DNA of 64,000 nt from Paucibacter aquatile (GCF_002885975.1 NZ_POSP01000004.1:372001-436000), one strand, 5' to 3'. Shown: positions 43,251 to 52,278, counted from the stretch's first letter. Translations and numbers: made by a program. The notes: generated by a model from the letters alone, not told the origin.

Positions 43251-43552
43251 GGCGATGCTGAGCTTGCCATGAGCGGCTGACGGCAGGCTGAAGGCAGGCA
43301 GAAGGCGGTGAAGCCCGGAGTTGGAGGAGGGGGGCGGGTGGCCGCGGCGTTGGATCGGGGGTGCCAGGTCTTGCGCAGCCCTGGCCTCCGGTGCAGCTTG
43401 CCGTTTGCGGGCACAAAGGGCAACAGGATTGACCCGCCCCTGCATTCGCGCGGCAGCGACACGCGAAAACGCCAGATCGCGTAAGCTGCGGGCGACTCGC
43501 AAGCGGGCCTTTCGTGTGCCTGCAATCCCCCGAAATTCTCAAAAGGTGCCTG
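43251..43552. promoter_or_regulatory. Divergent intergenic region, no gene seen
   Basis: About 300 bp separate the divergent phosphoesterase and binding-protein genes. I see no gene. AAGGTG at 43543-43548 is the likely ribosome site of the binding-protein gene. Promoters for both directions must lie here but I cannot place them securely. Confidence 0.4.
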
Positions 43553-44410
43553 ATGTTGCGGTGGCCGTGGTGCGAAGGAGCGAACACTTGTCGGGCGGCC
43601 GGGTCCGCGGGTCTGATGGCCCTGGCCTTGGCGGCCCTGCCTGGCGCAGCGGCGGCGCAAGCCGGCTGTTCGCGCGAGCTGGTGGTGCCCGTGGCGCCGA
43701 TTGGTCTCAGCGTCACGGTGACGGGCGAGGAGGTCGCGGGCGTTTACCCCGAGGTCTTGCGCAGCAGCCTGGCTCGTGAGGGCTGCCCGCTGAAGTTCTC
43801 GGTGGTGCCTCGGGCGCGGCAGGAGCTGATGTTCGAGACCGGCCGCGCCGATTTGCTGGTGCCCGCCACACGCACGCCCAAGCGCGATGAATCGGGCGTG
43901 TTCGTGCCCATGGTCAGCAGCCGGGCCATGGTGATCTCCATGATGCATGCGGAGCGCGCGCCGCTGCGCAACCTGGCCGATTTGCAGGCGCGCCGCGAGA
44001 TCCGCGTGGTGCTGGTGCGGGGCTTTGATTACGGCGAGTCGTACCAGGCGCTGATCAAGGAGCTGGACCAGCAGGGGCGCCTGTTGCTGGCGGTGGATGC
44101 CGTGTCGGTGGCCCGCATGTTGGGCAATGGCATGGCCGAGGCTACGGTGATGGCACCCAGCATCCTGGTCGGTGCCATGCTGGGCGATGCCCGTGTGCGG
44201 CCTTTGCTGGAGCAGCTGCGCTACGAGCCGATGGACGAACTGCCCTGGGGTGAGAGCGGTGTCTACGTCTCCAAGACCGCCTTGTCCGAAGCAGACCGGC
44301 AGAGCCTGCTGGCGCTGCTGGAGCGCGCGGCCAAGTCGGGTCAGATCTGGCGCGAATTCGTCAAACACTACCCGCCGGGCAGCTTGACCGGCAGCGTGCG
44401 TCCGCGCTGA
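43553..44410 (+). CDS. Periplasmic solute-binding protein (SBP_bac_3-like)
   Basis: The 285-residue protein starts at ATG 43553, has a signal peptide (GLMALALAALPGAAAAQ) and the two-lobed family 3 binding-protein pattern: a GVYPEVLRSSL-like lobe 1 segment, ADLLVPATRTPKRDE, and a hinge return near ADRQSLLALLERAAKSGQ. Similar stand-alone proteins occur widely in Burkholderiales without a transporter alongside. The ligand is unknown, and it may act as a sensor rather than a transporter part. It is convergent with argF across a repeat-rich spacer. Confidence 0.78.
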   Translation: MLRWPWCEGANTCRAAGSAGLMALALAALPGAAAAQAGCSRELVVPVAPIGLSVTVTGEEVAGVYPEVLRSSLAREGCPLKFSVVPRARQELMFETGRADLLVPATRTPKRDESGVFVPMVSSRAMVISMMHAERAPLRNLADLQARREIRVVLVRGFDYGESYQALIKELDQQGRLLLAVDAVSVARMLGNGMAEATVMAPSILVGAMLGDARVRPLLEQLRYEPMDELPWGESGVYVSKTALSEADRQSLLALLERAAKSGQIWREFVKHYPPGSLTGSVRPR

Positions 44411-44426
44411 GCGGCTCGCACGCGGC

Positions 44427-44569
44427 GGCTGGTCAGCCGATGCGACCCAGCAGAAGGTACTCCATGAGTGCCAGCCCTTGCGGACAAGGGCTGGCCTTCG
44501 TCAGGCGTCAGACAGGCCGTGGGGCCTGTCTTCGGCCCTGACTCAGCCTTCTGCACGTGCATTCTGTTT
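44427..44569. repeat. Copy A of the argF 3' end, split by a hairpin-rich insert
   Basis: Read on the minus strand, 44433-44472 repeats the last codons of argF (LMEYLLLGRIG and stop), and 44546-44569 repeats the preceding NRMHVQKA codons. Between them is about 73 bp with two hairpins (AGCCCTTG-cgga-CAAGGGCT and GACAGGCC-gtgg-GGCCTGTC). This copy is therefore argF-derived and interrupted. Confidence 0.75.
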
Positions 44570-44596
44570 GGGTGTGCACCCGCCGCTGACGCGGCT

Positions 44597-44618
44597 TCAC
44601 TTGGCGGGCGCCAAGTGA
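44597..44618. repeat. Hairpin in the argF downstream spacer
   Basis: TCACTTGGC (44597-44605), loop GGGC, GCCAAGTGA (44610-44618). It resembles the second hairpin at 44757. No T tract follows, so it is not a classic terminator. Confidence 0.6.
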
Positions 44619-44669
44619 GTGCACCCCGAATCGCATGCTGCCTTGACGGGCAGGGTTCACATCGGCTGG

Positions 44670-44732
44670 TCAGCCGATGCGACCTAGCAGTAGGTACTCC
44701 ATGAGTGCCTTCTGCACATGCATGCGATTCTG
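44670..44732 (-). repeat. Copy B of the argF 3' end
   Basis: On the minus strand this reads NRMHVQKALMEYLLLGRIG and stop, the same 19 residues as the true argF end at 44822-44884, with synonymous changes (for example CTACTGCTAGG against CTTTTGCTCGG). It has no upstream gene body. Confidence 0.8.
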
Positions 44733-44756
44733 GTCTTTGCCGCGCCTGGCGGCGCT

Positions 44757-44777
44757 TCACTTTGCGTCGCAAAGTGA
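44757..44777. repeat. Second hairpin in the argF downstream spacer
   Basis: TCACTTTGCG, T, CGCAAAGTGA forms a perfect 10-bp stem. Close by, CCCAAACAGAATGCAC (44784-44799) is the exact reverse complement of 44557-44572, so the spacer is built from inverted duplicates. Confidence 0.65.
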
Positions 44778-44821
44778 GCCAAGCCCAAACAGAATGCACC
44801 CTGGCGGGCGCGTCTCGGCTG

Positions 44822-45784
44822 TCAGCCGATCCGCCCGAGCAAAAGGTACTCCATGAGTGCCTTTTGCACGTGCATTCTGTTTTCAGCCTCGTCCCAGACG
44901 ACGGATTGGGGGCCGTCGATCACCTCGGCGGTCACCTCTTCGCCGCGGTGGGCGGGCAGGCAGTGCATGAAAAGGGCGTCGGGCTTGGCCACGCCCATCA
45001 TCTCGGCATCGACGCACCAGTCGGCAAAGGCTTCGCGGCGCTTGTCGTTCTCGGCCTCATAGCCCATGCTGGTCCAGACATCGGTGGTCACGAGGTCGGC
45101 GCCGCGGCAGGCATCGAGCGGGTTCTTGAAGACCTTGTAGCAGTCGGTGTTCTGGATGCCTGCCACCTGCGCGTCCACCTCGTAGCCGCTGGGCGTGCTG
45201 ACATGGACGGTGAAGCCCAGGATCTCGGCCGCCTGCAGCCAGGTGTTGGCCATGTTGTTGCCATCACCCACCCAGGCCACGACCCGGCCTTTGAGGCAGT
45301 CGGCATCGACGATGCCGCGCTGGTTCATGCCGCGGTTCTCGATGAAGGTGAACAGATCGGCCAGAATCTGGCAGGGGTGGTACTCGTTGGTCAGGCCGTT
45401 GATCACGGGCACGCGCGAGTGCGCCGCAAAGCGCTCGATCTTGGTCTGCTCGAAGGTGCGGATCATCACCAGGTCCACCATGCGGCTGATCACGCGGGCA
45501 CTGTCCTCGATGGGCTCGGCGCGGCCCAGCTGGCTGTCGCCTGTGGTCAGGTGCACCACCGAGCCGCCCATCTGGTACATGCCGGCCTCGAAGCTGACGC
45601 GGGTGCGCGTGCTGGCCTTCTCGAAGATCATGGCCAGCGAGCGGTCGGCCAGGGGCTGGTAGCGCTCGTAGTTCTTGAAGCGGCGCTTGATGATGGCGGC
45701 GCGCTCGAACAGATAAGCGTACTCCTCAGCGCGGAAATCCTTGAACTGCAGGTAGTGGCGCATCAGTGCGTTGCCGGGCTTCAT
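44822..45784 (-). CDS. argF: Ornithine carbamoyltransferase
   Basis: The 320-residue enzyme joins carbamoyl phosphate and ornithine to give citrulline in arginine synthesis. Visible motifs are the carbamoyl-phosphate site FEKASTRTRVSFE, the HPCQ motif in NEYHPCQILADL, the ornithine-site DVWTSMG, and the catalytic HCLPAHRGEEV. The ATG at 45784 overlaps the argD stop (ATGA); the frame is open upstream but lies inside argD. Its last 19 codons are repeated twice downstream. Confidence 0.96.
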   Translation of the reverse strand: MKPGNALMRHYLQFKDFRAEEYAYLFERAAIIKRRFKNYERYQPLADRSLAMIFEKASTRTRVSFEAGMYQMGGSVVHLTTGDSQLGRAEPIEDSARVISRMVDLVMIRTFEQTKIERFAAHSRVPVINGLTNEYHPCQILADLFTFIENRGMNQRGIVDADCLKGRVVAWVGDGNNMANTWLQAAEILGFTVHVSTPSGYEVDAQVAGIQNTDCYKVFKNPLDACRGADLVTTDVWTSMGYEAENDKRREAFADWCVDAEMMGVAKPDALFMHCLPAHRGEEVTAEVIDGPQSVVWDEAENRMHVQKALMEYLLLGRIG

Positions 45785-47001
45785 GCTTGCGGCTCCGACA
45801 GGAAGGTCTTGATCAAGGGCACCAGGATGGCGGCGATCTGGGCGGCTTCCTCGCGGCTCAGGATCAGGGCCGGCACCAGGCGCACCACGCGCTCGGCGGT
45901 GACGCTGATCATCAGGCCGGCATCGGCCGCGCGCTGCAGCAGGGCGCCGCAGGGGCGATCCAGGGCCACGCCCAGCATCAGGCCCTGGCCACGCACTTCC
46001 ACCACGCCAGGCACGCCGTCCAGGCCCGCTTTCAGCGCTGCCTTGAGTTCGCTGCCAACCAAGGCGGCGTGCGCCAGCAGGCCGTCTTCTTCCATGATCT
46101 TCAGCGTCTCGACACCGGCACGCATGGCCAGCGGGTTGCCGCCGAAGGTGGTGCCGTGGTTGCCCGGCTGCATGATCTTGGCGGCGCGCGGGCCGCAGAC
46201 CACGGCGCCGATGGGCACGCCCGAACCCAGGCCCTTGGCCAGAGGCATGACATCGGGCCGGATGCCGGCCCACTGGTGCGCGAACCACTTGCCGGTGCGG
46301 CCGATGCCGCACTGCACCTCGTCCAGCATCAGCAGCAGATCGCGCTGGTCGCAGATGCGGCGCAGGCCTTGCAGGAACTCGATGCGCGCTTCGTTGATGC
46401 CGCCTTCGCCCTGAATCGTTTCCAGGAAGACGGCGGTGATGTTGGGGTGGGCGTCCAGCGCGGCTTCGACCGCGGCCAGATTGTTCAGAGGCACGCGCAC
46501 GAAACCGGGCACCAGCGGGCCGAAGCCGGCATGGATCTTGGGGTTGGCCGTGGCCGAAAGCGTGGCGATCGACCGCCCGTGGAAGGCGCCTTCAAACACC
46601 AGCACTTCCGGGTTGTGGTTGCCCCGGTCGTTGCCGAACTTGCGGGCGATCTTCAGCGCCGCTTCATTGGCCTCCAGGCCGCTGTTGCAGAAGAAGGCCA
46701 CGTCCAGGCCGGACAGCTCGCACAGCTTGGCGGCCAGCTGCTCCTGCAGCGGCACGTGGTAGTAGTTGCTGCTGTGCATCAGCGTGGCCACCTGCTCCTG
46801 CAGGGCCGGCACCAGGCGCGGATGCGCATGGCCCAGGGTGTTGACGGCAATGCCGCCCAGCCCGTCCAGGTATCGTCGGCCGTTCACGTCCCAGACCCAG
46901 CAGCCTTCGCCACGCGCCAGGGCGATGGGCAGACGGCCATAGGTTTGCATCACGTGAGGTTCGGACGGCACAACAGCAGACGGGACAACGGGGGCGTTCA
47001 T
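45781..47001 (-). CDS. argD: Acetylornithine aminotransferase
   Basis: The 406-residue class III PLP aminotransferase converts N-acetylglutamate semialdehyde to acetylornithine. It has NSGLEANEAALKIAR, FHGRSIATLSAT, the Asp in LMLDEVQCGIGRTG and the PLP-binding Lys in PLAKGLGSGVPIGA. The ATG at 47001 has GGAG five bases upstream and begins family homology; the upstream open frame reaches 47172 without homology. It is translationally coupled to argF. Confidence 0.95.
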   Translation of the reverse strand: MNAPVVPSAVVPSEPHVMQTYGRLPIALARGEGCWVWDVNGRRYLDGLGGIAVNTLGHAHPRLVPALQEQVATLMHSSNYYHVPLQEQLAAKLCELSGLDVAFFCNSGLEANEAALKIARKFGNDRGNHNPEVLVFEGAFHGRSIATLSATANPKIHAGFGPLVPGFVRVPLNNLAAVEAALDAHPNITAVFLETIQGEGGINEARIEFLQGLRRICDQRDLLLMLDEVQCGIGRTGKWFAHQWAGIRPDVMPLAKGLGSGVPIGAVVCGPRAAKIMQPGNHGTTFGGNPLAMRAGVETLKIMEEDGLLAHAALVGSELKAALKAGLDGVPGVVEVRGQGLMLGVALDRPCGALLQRAADAGLMISVTAERVVRLVPALILSREEAAQIAAILVPLIKTFLSEPQA

Positions 47002-47247
47002 CAACTCTCCATGGGTTGGGGCATGCAAAAAAAGAAGACGTTTCGGCGGCCCGAAACGTCGGCGGATTCTAAAGGCCTGGTCTTTCTTCACGGCCTGACA
47101 CCGGCCTGACGCGTGCGAATGTCCGGTCTTCCTGGACTGCCTGTGCTGCGGCGCAACACATCCAGGGCACAATAGCGCCTGTCGTAAAACCGTCTATTTT
47201 CGCGGCCGCGGGGTTGGCACCCAGCCCGGCGTCGAAGTCGCCCACCC

Positions 47248-47607
47248 ATGAGCCAGTCCCCCAAATCGCGCGAAGTTTTCATCCAGGGCCTCACCCTGGA
47301 GGGCCGGACCTTCCGGCCCAGCGACTGGGCCGAGCGTCTGGCGGGCGCCATGTCCTGCTTCCGCCCGGGTGGCGCGCGCGGCGGGATTGGCGCCTACATC
47401 GGCTATTCGCCGCTGTGCGTGCCGCGGGTGATCAACGGCGTCAAATGCGTGATCGTCAACGAAGAATTGCGTCGCCTGGAGCCCATGGCCTGGGACTTCG
47501 TCATGAACTTCGCGCGTGACAACAATCTGCAGGTCGCCGAGGCCTGTTTGCTGCCCGAGGCTGGCTCTGCGGCCGCTTCGTCGCCCGCGCCCAAATCCAC
47601 GGACTGA
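47248..47607 (+). CDS. DUF3579 domain protein
   Basis: The 119-residue soluble protein belongs to the betaproteobacterial DUF3579 family: FIQGLTLEGRTFRPSDWAERL, then YSPLCVPRVINGVKCVIV, then LEPMAWDFVMNFARDNNLQ. Its function is unknown. It is divergent from argD, an arrangement I associate with Burkholderiales genomes generally. Confidence 0.88.
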   Translation: MSQSPKSREVFIQGLTLEGRTFRPSDWAERLAGAMSCFRPGGARGGIGAYIGYSPLCVPRVINGVKCVIVNEELRRLEPMAWDFVMNFARDNNLQVAEACLLPEAGSAAASSPAPKSTD

Positions 47608-47660
47608 AGCGATGCGAGGTCGGGTGCCTGGGCGGGGTGGTTGCCGCTTCGGGCGTGGCT

Positions 47661-47819
47661 TCAGCGGCCGCGGCGTGCCCTCAGCAAGGCCAGCATTTCG
47701 ATCCCGCCACCGAGCAGGCAGAGCAGCCAGCTGAGCTGTTGACGCAGGCGCTGGCCCAGGCTGGGCGTGTAGGTGTCGGCGCAGGTGTCGGTGTGTGGGG
47801 TTTGGGCCTGGATGTCCAT
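47661..47819 (-). CDS. Possible small membrane protein
   Basis: A 52-codon frame reads MDIQAQTPHTDTC, then LGQRLRQQLSWLLCLLGGGIEMLALLRARRGR. The hydrophobic stretch flanked by basic residues looks like a single-pass protein. No ribosome site precedes it and I recognise no family. The rest of the 47608-47999 gap shows nothing further. Confidence 0.3.
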   Translation of the reverse strand: MDIQAQTPHTDTCADTYTPSLGQRLRQQLSWLLCLLGGGIEMLALLRARRGR

Positions 47820-47999
47820 GAGGAGGAGGCTAAACCGGCATTGTGAAGAATTGGTGACGGCTGACCTGAGCCCTTCGGCTGGTCAGATGCACCCTGGCTG
47901 CAGCAAGGTCTGGAGTCCGCCGCATTCAGCAGCTATGCTTGCCGCCTTCCGCGCGCCTGCGCGGGCGTCCAAACGTCTGGTCTCAGCGGATTCCGTCCG

Positions 48000-49070
48000 G
48001 TGCCTGGTTTTCACTCCTCTTCAGCGCAGCGCAGCCTGTCTTTGCCCGCACCGGCGCTGCCCGAGCTGGCGGAGCTGGAGCATTTGCTGCAGCAGGGTGG
48101 GGCGCTTTTGCAGCGTCATCACCTGGGTGATGTGGTGTTGCCGGGCGGCAGTCTGCCGGTGCTGGCCCTGACCTTGGGTAACCCCGATCCTGCGGTGCCT
48201 GCGGTCGGGTTTTTCGGCGGGGTTCACGGACTCGAGCGCATCGGCGCCGAGGTTGTGATGGCATTTTTGGCCAGCCTGATCTCGCGCCTGAAATGGGACA
48301 GCAGCCTGCATCGCATGCTCGAGTCTTTGCGTGTGGTGTTTCTGCCCCTGGTCAATCCGGGCGGCATCTGGCGTGGCACCCGGGCCAATCCTCAGGGCGT
48401 GGATTTGATGCGCAATGCCCCCGTGGATGCCGGTGCCGGCGCCTCGCCCTGGGTGGGTGGTCAGCGCCTCAGCGCCAAACTGCCGTGGTACCGCGGTATC
48501 GAGGCCGGGCCGATGGAGGCTGAAAGCCAGGCCTTGTGTGGTCTGGTGGAGCGTGAACTGCTCAGCCACGGGCAATCGCTGGCGGTCGATTGCCATTCGG
48601 GTTTTGGCCTGGTCGACCGGATCTGGTTTCCTTACGCCCATTCAGCGCGGCCGATCCCTCACCTGGCCGAGATGCACGCGCTGAGTCAGATCCTCGATCA
48701 GACCCACGCGCAACACCGTTATGTTTTTGAGCCGCAGAGCCGCCAGTACCTCACGCATGGCGACCTGTGGGACCATCTCTACCTGCAGGCCTGCAGCCGC
48801 CCGGCCTGCCTGCACCTGCCATTGACCCTGGAGATGGGTTCATGGCTGTGGATCAGGAAGAATCCTCGGCAATTGTTTTCCCGTCACGGCATGTTCAACC
48901 CCTTGGTCAGTCATCGTCAGCAGCGTGTGCTGCGCCGCCATATCGCATGGCTGGATTTCATTCTTCGGGCGGCGGCCGGCATGCCGCGCTGGTTGCCTTC
49001 GGGGCCGCAGCGGCTCTGGCATGAAGAGCAGGCCTTGAATCGCTGGTACCGGCGGGGAGCACGTGCATGA
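48000..49070 (+). CDS. M14-type metallopeptidase (succinylglutamate desuccinylase/aspartoacylase-like)
   Basis: The 356-residue protein has a zinc-carboxypeptidase-like core: FFGGVHGLERIGAEVVM gives the HxxE zinc pair, VNPGGIWRGTRANPQGVDLMRN the substrate-binding Arg/Asn segment, and AVDCHSGFG the third zinc His. A Glu in LTLEMGSW is the likely catalytic base. It would remove an N-acyl or amide group from a small substrate or peptide. The start is a GTG at 48000; no ATG fits family homology better. Its stop overlaps the next gene (ATGA). Confidence 0.83.
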   Translation: MPGFHSSSAQRSLSLPAPALPELAELEHLLQQGGALLQRHHLGDVVLPGGSLPVLALTLGNPDPAVPAVGFFGGVHGLERIGAEVVMAFLASLISRLKWDSSLHRMLESLRVVFLPLVNPGGIWRGTRANPQGVDLMRNAPVDAGAGASPWVGGQRLSAKLPWYRGIEAGPMEAESQALCGLVERELLSHGQSLAVDCHSGFGLVDRIWFPYAHSARPIPHLAEMHALSQILDQTHAQHRYVFEPQSRQYLTHGDLWDHLYLQACSRPACLHLPLTLEMGSWLWIRKNPRQLFSRHGMFNPLVSHRQQRVLRRHIAWLDFILRAAAGMPRWLPSGPQRLWHEEQALNRWYRRGARA

Positions 49071-49945
49071 GCGGGGTGAAATCGTCGGCATTGGCGGACA
49101 CCGTGCCCCAGGCTTTGCTGCCCTCAGAGCCCGCAGTTTCTGATGAGGCTGCGACCTGGGTGTTGTTGCGTGGCCTGTCCCGCGAGTCCGGGCATTGGGG
49201 GGAGTTCCCGCAGCAGCTCTTGCGCAAGATCCGTGAACAGCAGCCGGGCGCGCAGCTGATCATGTTGGATCTGCCGGGCAATGGCATGCTGCACCGCCAG
49301 TCCAGCCCGAGCGAGGTGCCGGCCATGGTGGAGGCTTGTCGTGCGCAGCTGGCGCGCTTTGGTGTGCAGGGTCCTGTCCATGTGCTGGCCATGTCGCTGG
49401 GTGCCATGGTGGCCAGCGACTGGATCGCCCGCCACCCCAGCGAGGTCTGCGCCGGAGTCTTGATCAACACCAGCTTGCGTCCTTTCAGCCCTTTTTACCG
49501 CCGCTTGCGGCCGCTGAACTACATGACCTTGCTGATGCTGAGCCTCAGCCGCCTGGGCTATCGCCAGCGCGAGGCCAAGGTGCTGCGCATGACCACGCGA
49601 TTGCTCAAGCAGCCCGAGGCGGTGTTGGATCACTGGGTGGCCTTGCAACGCGAGCGGCCGGTGGGTGTGCGCAACACCGTGCGCCAGTTGCTGGCGGCCG
49701 CGCGCTATGAAGCCAGCCGGCGCCGCCCGGCGGCGCCCATCCTGCTCTTGTGCAGCAAGGCCGATCGCCTGGTCGACTGGCGCTGCTCACAGGCCATCAG
49801 CCGGGCCTGGGGTGCGCCTTTGCGCCTGCATGAGCATGCCGGGCATGATCTGCCGCTGGATGATGGCCCCTGGGTCGCGCAGGCCGTGGGTGACTGGCTC
49901 AAGATGCGTCGCATGCAGGGCCTGGATCACGGCGAGTGGCATTGA
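49067..49945 (+). CDS. Alpha/beta hydrolase
   Basis: The 292-residue protein has the alpha/beta-hydrolase fold: LLRGLSRESGHWGEF at the oxyanion region, IMLDLPGNG, nucleophile Ser in VLAMSLGAM, acid Asp in LCSKADRLVDWRC, and His in EHAGHDLPLDD. No signal peptide is seen. It is translationally coupled to the M14-type gene, so the two may act on the same compound. Substrate unknown. Confidence 0.85.
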   Translation: MSGVKSSALADTVPQALLPSEPAVSDEAATWVLLRGLSRESGHWGEFPQQLLRKIREQQPGAQLIMLDLPGNGMLHRQSSPSEVPAMVEACRAQLARFGVQGPVHVLAMSLGAMVASDWIARHPSEVCAGVLINTSLRPFSPFYRRLRPLNYMTLLMLSLSRLGYRQREAKVLRMTTRLLKQPEAVLDHWVALQRERPVGVRNTVRQLLAAARYEASRRRPAAPILLLCSKADRLVDWRCSQAISRAWGAPLRLHEHAGHDLPLDDGPWVAQAVGDWLKMRRMQGLDHGEWH

Positions 49946-50021
49946 TGGCGGAGGCGCGATGCGGCGCAGGCTGAGCGCTGCGCAGCAGGGTGCTTGCGAC
50001 TTTGACGCGGTCCAGACGCAA

Positions 50022-50045
50022 AAAAGCCCGCTTGCGCGGGCTTTT
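50022..50045 (-). terminator. Rho-independent terminator after rpsT
   Basis: AAAAGCCCGC (50022-50031), loop TTGC, GCGGGCTTTT (50036-50045). Because A and T tracts lie on both sides it can end transcription from either strand; rpsT stops 23 bp away on the minus side. Confidence 0.85.
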
Positions 50046-50068
50046 CGACTTTGCACCAGAACTGGTTG

Positions 50069-50362
50069 TTAGGCGGCCAGCGCCTTGATCTTTGCCGACA
50101 GACGGCTCTTGTGACGAGCAGCCTTGTTCTTGTGGAAGATGCCCTTGTCAGCGACCGAGTCGATCACCGATTGAGCGGTCTTGAACAGTTCGGCGGCCTT
50201 GGGCTTGTCGCCAGCGATCACGGCCTTTTGCACGTTCTTGATGACCGTGCGGAAATGGGAGCGCAGAGCCGTGTTGGCTGCGTTGAGCTTGATGTCCTGG
50301 CGAGCGCGCTTGAGGCCCGATGCCGTACGGACAGTCTTCTTGACTTTGGAAGAGGATGCCAT
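50069..50362 (-). CDS. rpsT: 30S ribosomal protein S20
   Basis: The 97-residue basic protein matches S20, which binds 16S rRNA early in 30S assembly: SSSKVKKTVRTASGLKRARQ near the start, FRTVIKNVQKAVIAGDK and GIFHKNKAARHKSRLSAKIK near the end. It is monocistronic, divergent from murJ, with a good promoter at 50397-50425 and a terminator after it. Confidence 0.97.
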   Translation of the reverse strand: MASSSKVKKTVRTASGLKRARQDIKLNAANTALRSHFRTVIKNVQKAVIAGDKPKAAELFKTAQSVIDSVADKGIFHKNKAARHKSRLSAKIKALAA

Positions 50363-50396
50363 GCTGTAAATCTACCCAGTTGGTGCAAAGACCGCG

Positions 50397-50425
50397 AGTA
50401 TAGCACTGAAATAACAGTGAAACAA
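50397..50425 (-). promoter_or_regulatory. rpsT promoter
   Basis: On the minus strand TTGTTT (50425-50420), a 17-bp spacer and TATACT (50402-50397) form a sigma-70 type promoter ending 34 bp before the rpsT start codon. Confidence 0.6.
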
Positions 50426-50706
50426 AGGCCCATGCGGCGTTGGCCGCTCGAAAGCGACGAGGGCGCACATCATAATGCGTCGCCCGGCTCGCCATCAAGC
50501 GCGCCGTGGCCTGCTTTCGGTGTGACCTGTGCGACTTGCTTGCGGCTTGGTTTCGCGCAGCTGAAGCGGAGGGCGAGGGCGGTAGTTCTCGCGCATGCCG
50601 CTGCGCCGCCGGCTTGGTTTGCCTCGGCCCCTGTTCTTTCTTTTTGTTTGAGCCCGCTGCGCACGGCGCAGCGGCCGTCTTGCTCTTGATTGAGTCTGTG
50701 TCGACC

Positions 50707-52269
50707 ATGAATTTATTGCGCGCTGCGTCCCTGATTTCCATCTTCACCCTGGTGTCGCGCATCACCGGGCTCATGCGCGAGCAGATGGTGGCGGCCATGT
50801 TCGGTGCGGGCGTGCTGTCGGATGCATTCCTGGTGGCCTTTCGCATTCCGAATATGTTGCGCCGCCTGTTTGCGGAAGGTGCTTTCTCGCAGGCCTTTGT
50901 GCCGGTGCTGGCGGCCACGCGCGCCAAGCATGGTGACGAGGCGACCCGTGATTTGATCGATGCGGTGGCCTCGGTGCTGGCCTGGGCTCTGGCGGCCACC
51001 TGTGTGATCGGCGTGCTGGCGGCGCCGGTGCTGGTCTGGATGCTGGGCTCTGGCATGCCTGACAAGGGACAGGATGCGGCCGTGGTGATGACGCGCTGGA
51101 TGTTCCCCTACATCGGCTGCATGTCCATGGTGGCCTTGGCGGCCGGCATTCTCAACACCTGGAAGCGTTTCATGGTGCCGGCGGTGACGCCGGTGATTCT
51201 CAACCTCTGTGTGCTGGCTTTTGGTTGGTGGATGACACCGGTGGTGGCGGATTGGGGTTGCCCGCCGATTTATTCGATGGCCGTCGGGGTGATGGTCGGT
51301 GGCGTCCTGCAATTGCTGATTCAATTCCCGGCGCTGAGCCGCATTGGCGTGCGCCCGCGCATTGCGTTTCGTCCCTCGGGCCTGCGTCGCGCCAGCACCC
51401 ACCCCGGCGTGGGCACGATCTTGCGTCAGATGGGGCCGGCCCTGCTGGGCGTGGGTGTGGCCCAGCTGTCCTTGTTGATCAACACGCAAATTTCCAGCCA
51501 CATCGCCGAAGGCGCCACCTCCTGGCTGAACTACGCCGACCGCCTGATGGAATTCCCCATGGCTTTGCTGGGCGTGGCCCTGGGTTCGGTGCTCACGCCT
51601 CAGCTTTCGGCCGCGCAGGCCAAGGACGATGGTCAGCAGTATTCCGATCTGTTGGATTGGGGCTTGCGCCTGGTGCTGCTTTTCGGTCTGCCGTGCGCCG
51701 TGGCGCTGCTGGTGTTTGCCGAGCCGCTGGTGGCGGTGCTCTACCACCGCAAGGCGTTTCTGGCGGTCGATGTCGTGAACACCGGCCATGCGGTCATGGG
51801 TTGGGGCGTGGGTTTGATGGGCTTGCTGGCCATCAAGGTGCTGGCGCCGGGCTTTTATGCCAAGCAGGACACGCGCACGCCGGTGCGCATCGCCATCGGC
51901 GTGCTGGCTTTGACGCAGCTGTTCAATCTGATCTTTGTGCCCCTGGTGGGCGTGGCGGGGCTGGCCTTGTCGATTGGCCTGGGCGCCATGGTCAATGCTT
52001 TCTGGTTGCTGCGTGGCCTGCGGCGGCAGGGCAGCTACCGTCCGGTGGCGGGCTGGTGGCTGTTTGCGCTCAAGGTGGCGCTGGCCAGCGCAGCCATGGG
52101 CGTGCTGCAGTGGCAGCTGGCGCAGCGCCTGGACTGGATCGCCCTGGGCAAGACCGAGGGTCTGCGGGCGCTCTGGATGGCGGGCAGCCTGGGCGCGTCG
52201 GCCTTGCTGTACTTCTTGCTGCTCACGGTCATGGGCTTGCGTCTGCGACAGTTCATGCGCCGCGCCTAA
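50707..52269 (+). CDS. murJ: Lipid II flippase MurJ
   Basis: The 520-residue inner-membrane protein with about 14 membrane segments moves lipid II across the membrane for peptidoglycan synthesis. It opens with LISIFTLVSRITGLMREQMVA and has the conserved RIPNMLRRLFAEGAFSQAFVPV segment with functional Arg residues. The ATG at 50707 matches the family start; an upstream open frame from 50506 has no homology. It heads a plus-strand series of housekeeping genes. Confidence 0.96.
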   Translation: MNLLRAASLISIFTLVSRITGLMREQMVAAMFGAGVLSDAFLVAFRIPNMLRRLFAEGAFSQAFVPVLAATRAKHGDEATRDLIDAVASVLAWALAATCVIGVLAAPVLVWMLGSGMPDKGQDAAVVMTRWMFPYIGCMSMVALAAGILNTWKRFMVPAVTPVILNLCVLAFGWWMTPVVADWGCPPIYSMAVGVMVGGVLQLLIQFPALSRIGVRPRIAFRPSGLRRASTHPGVGTILRQMGPALLGVGVAQLSLLINTQISSHIAEGATSWLNYADRLMEFPMALLGVALGSVLTPQLSAAQAKDDGQQYSDLLDWGLRLVLLFGLPCAVALLVFAEPLVAVLYHRKAFLAVDVVNTGHAVMGWGVGLMGLLAIKVLAPGFYAKQDTRTPVRIAIGVLALTQLFNLIFVPLVGVAGLALSIGLGAMVNAFWLLRGLRRQGSYRPVAGWWLFALKVALASAAMGVLQWQLAQRLDWIALGKTEGLRALWMAGSLGASALLYFLLLTVMGLRLRQFMRRA

Positions 52270-52278
52270 ACTGAGGCC

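Noticed and set aside
44368..44799. A 143-codon minus-strand frame downstream of argF
   Set aside because: It is assembled from the argF-end duplicates and hairpins and has no independent protein features.
44427..44884. CRISPR array
   Set aside because: Only three unequal copies, spaced 237 and 152 bp apart, coding-derived, with no uniform spacers and no cas genes.
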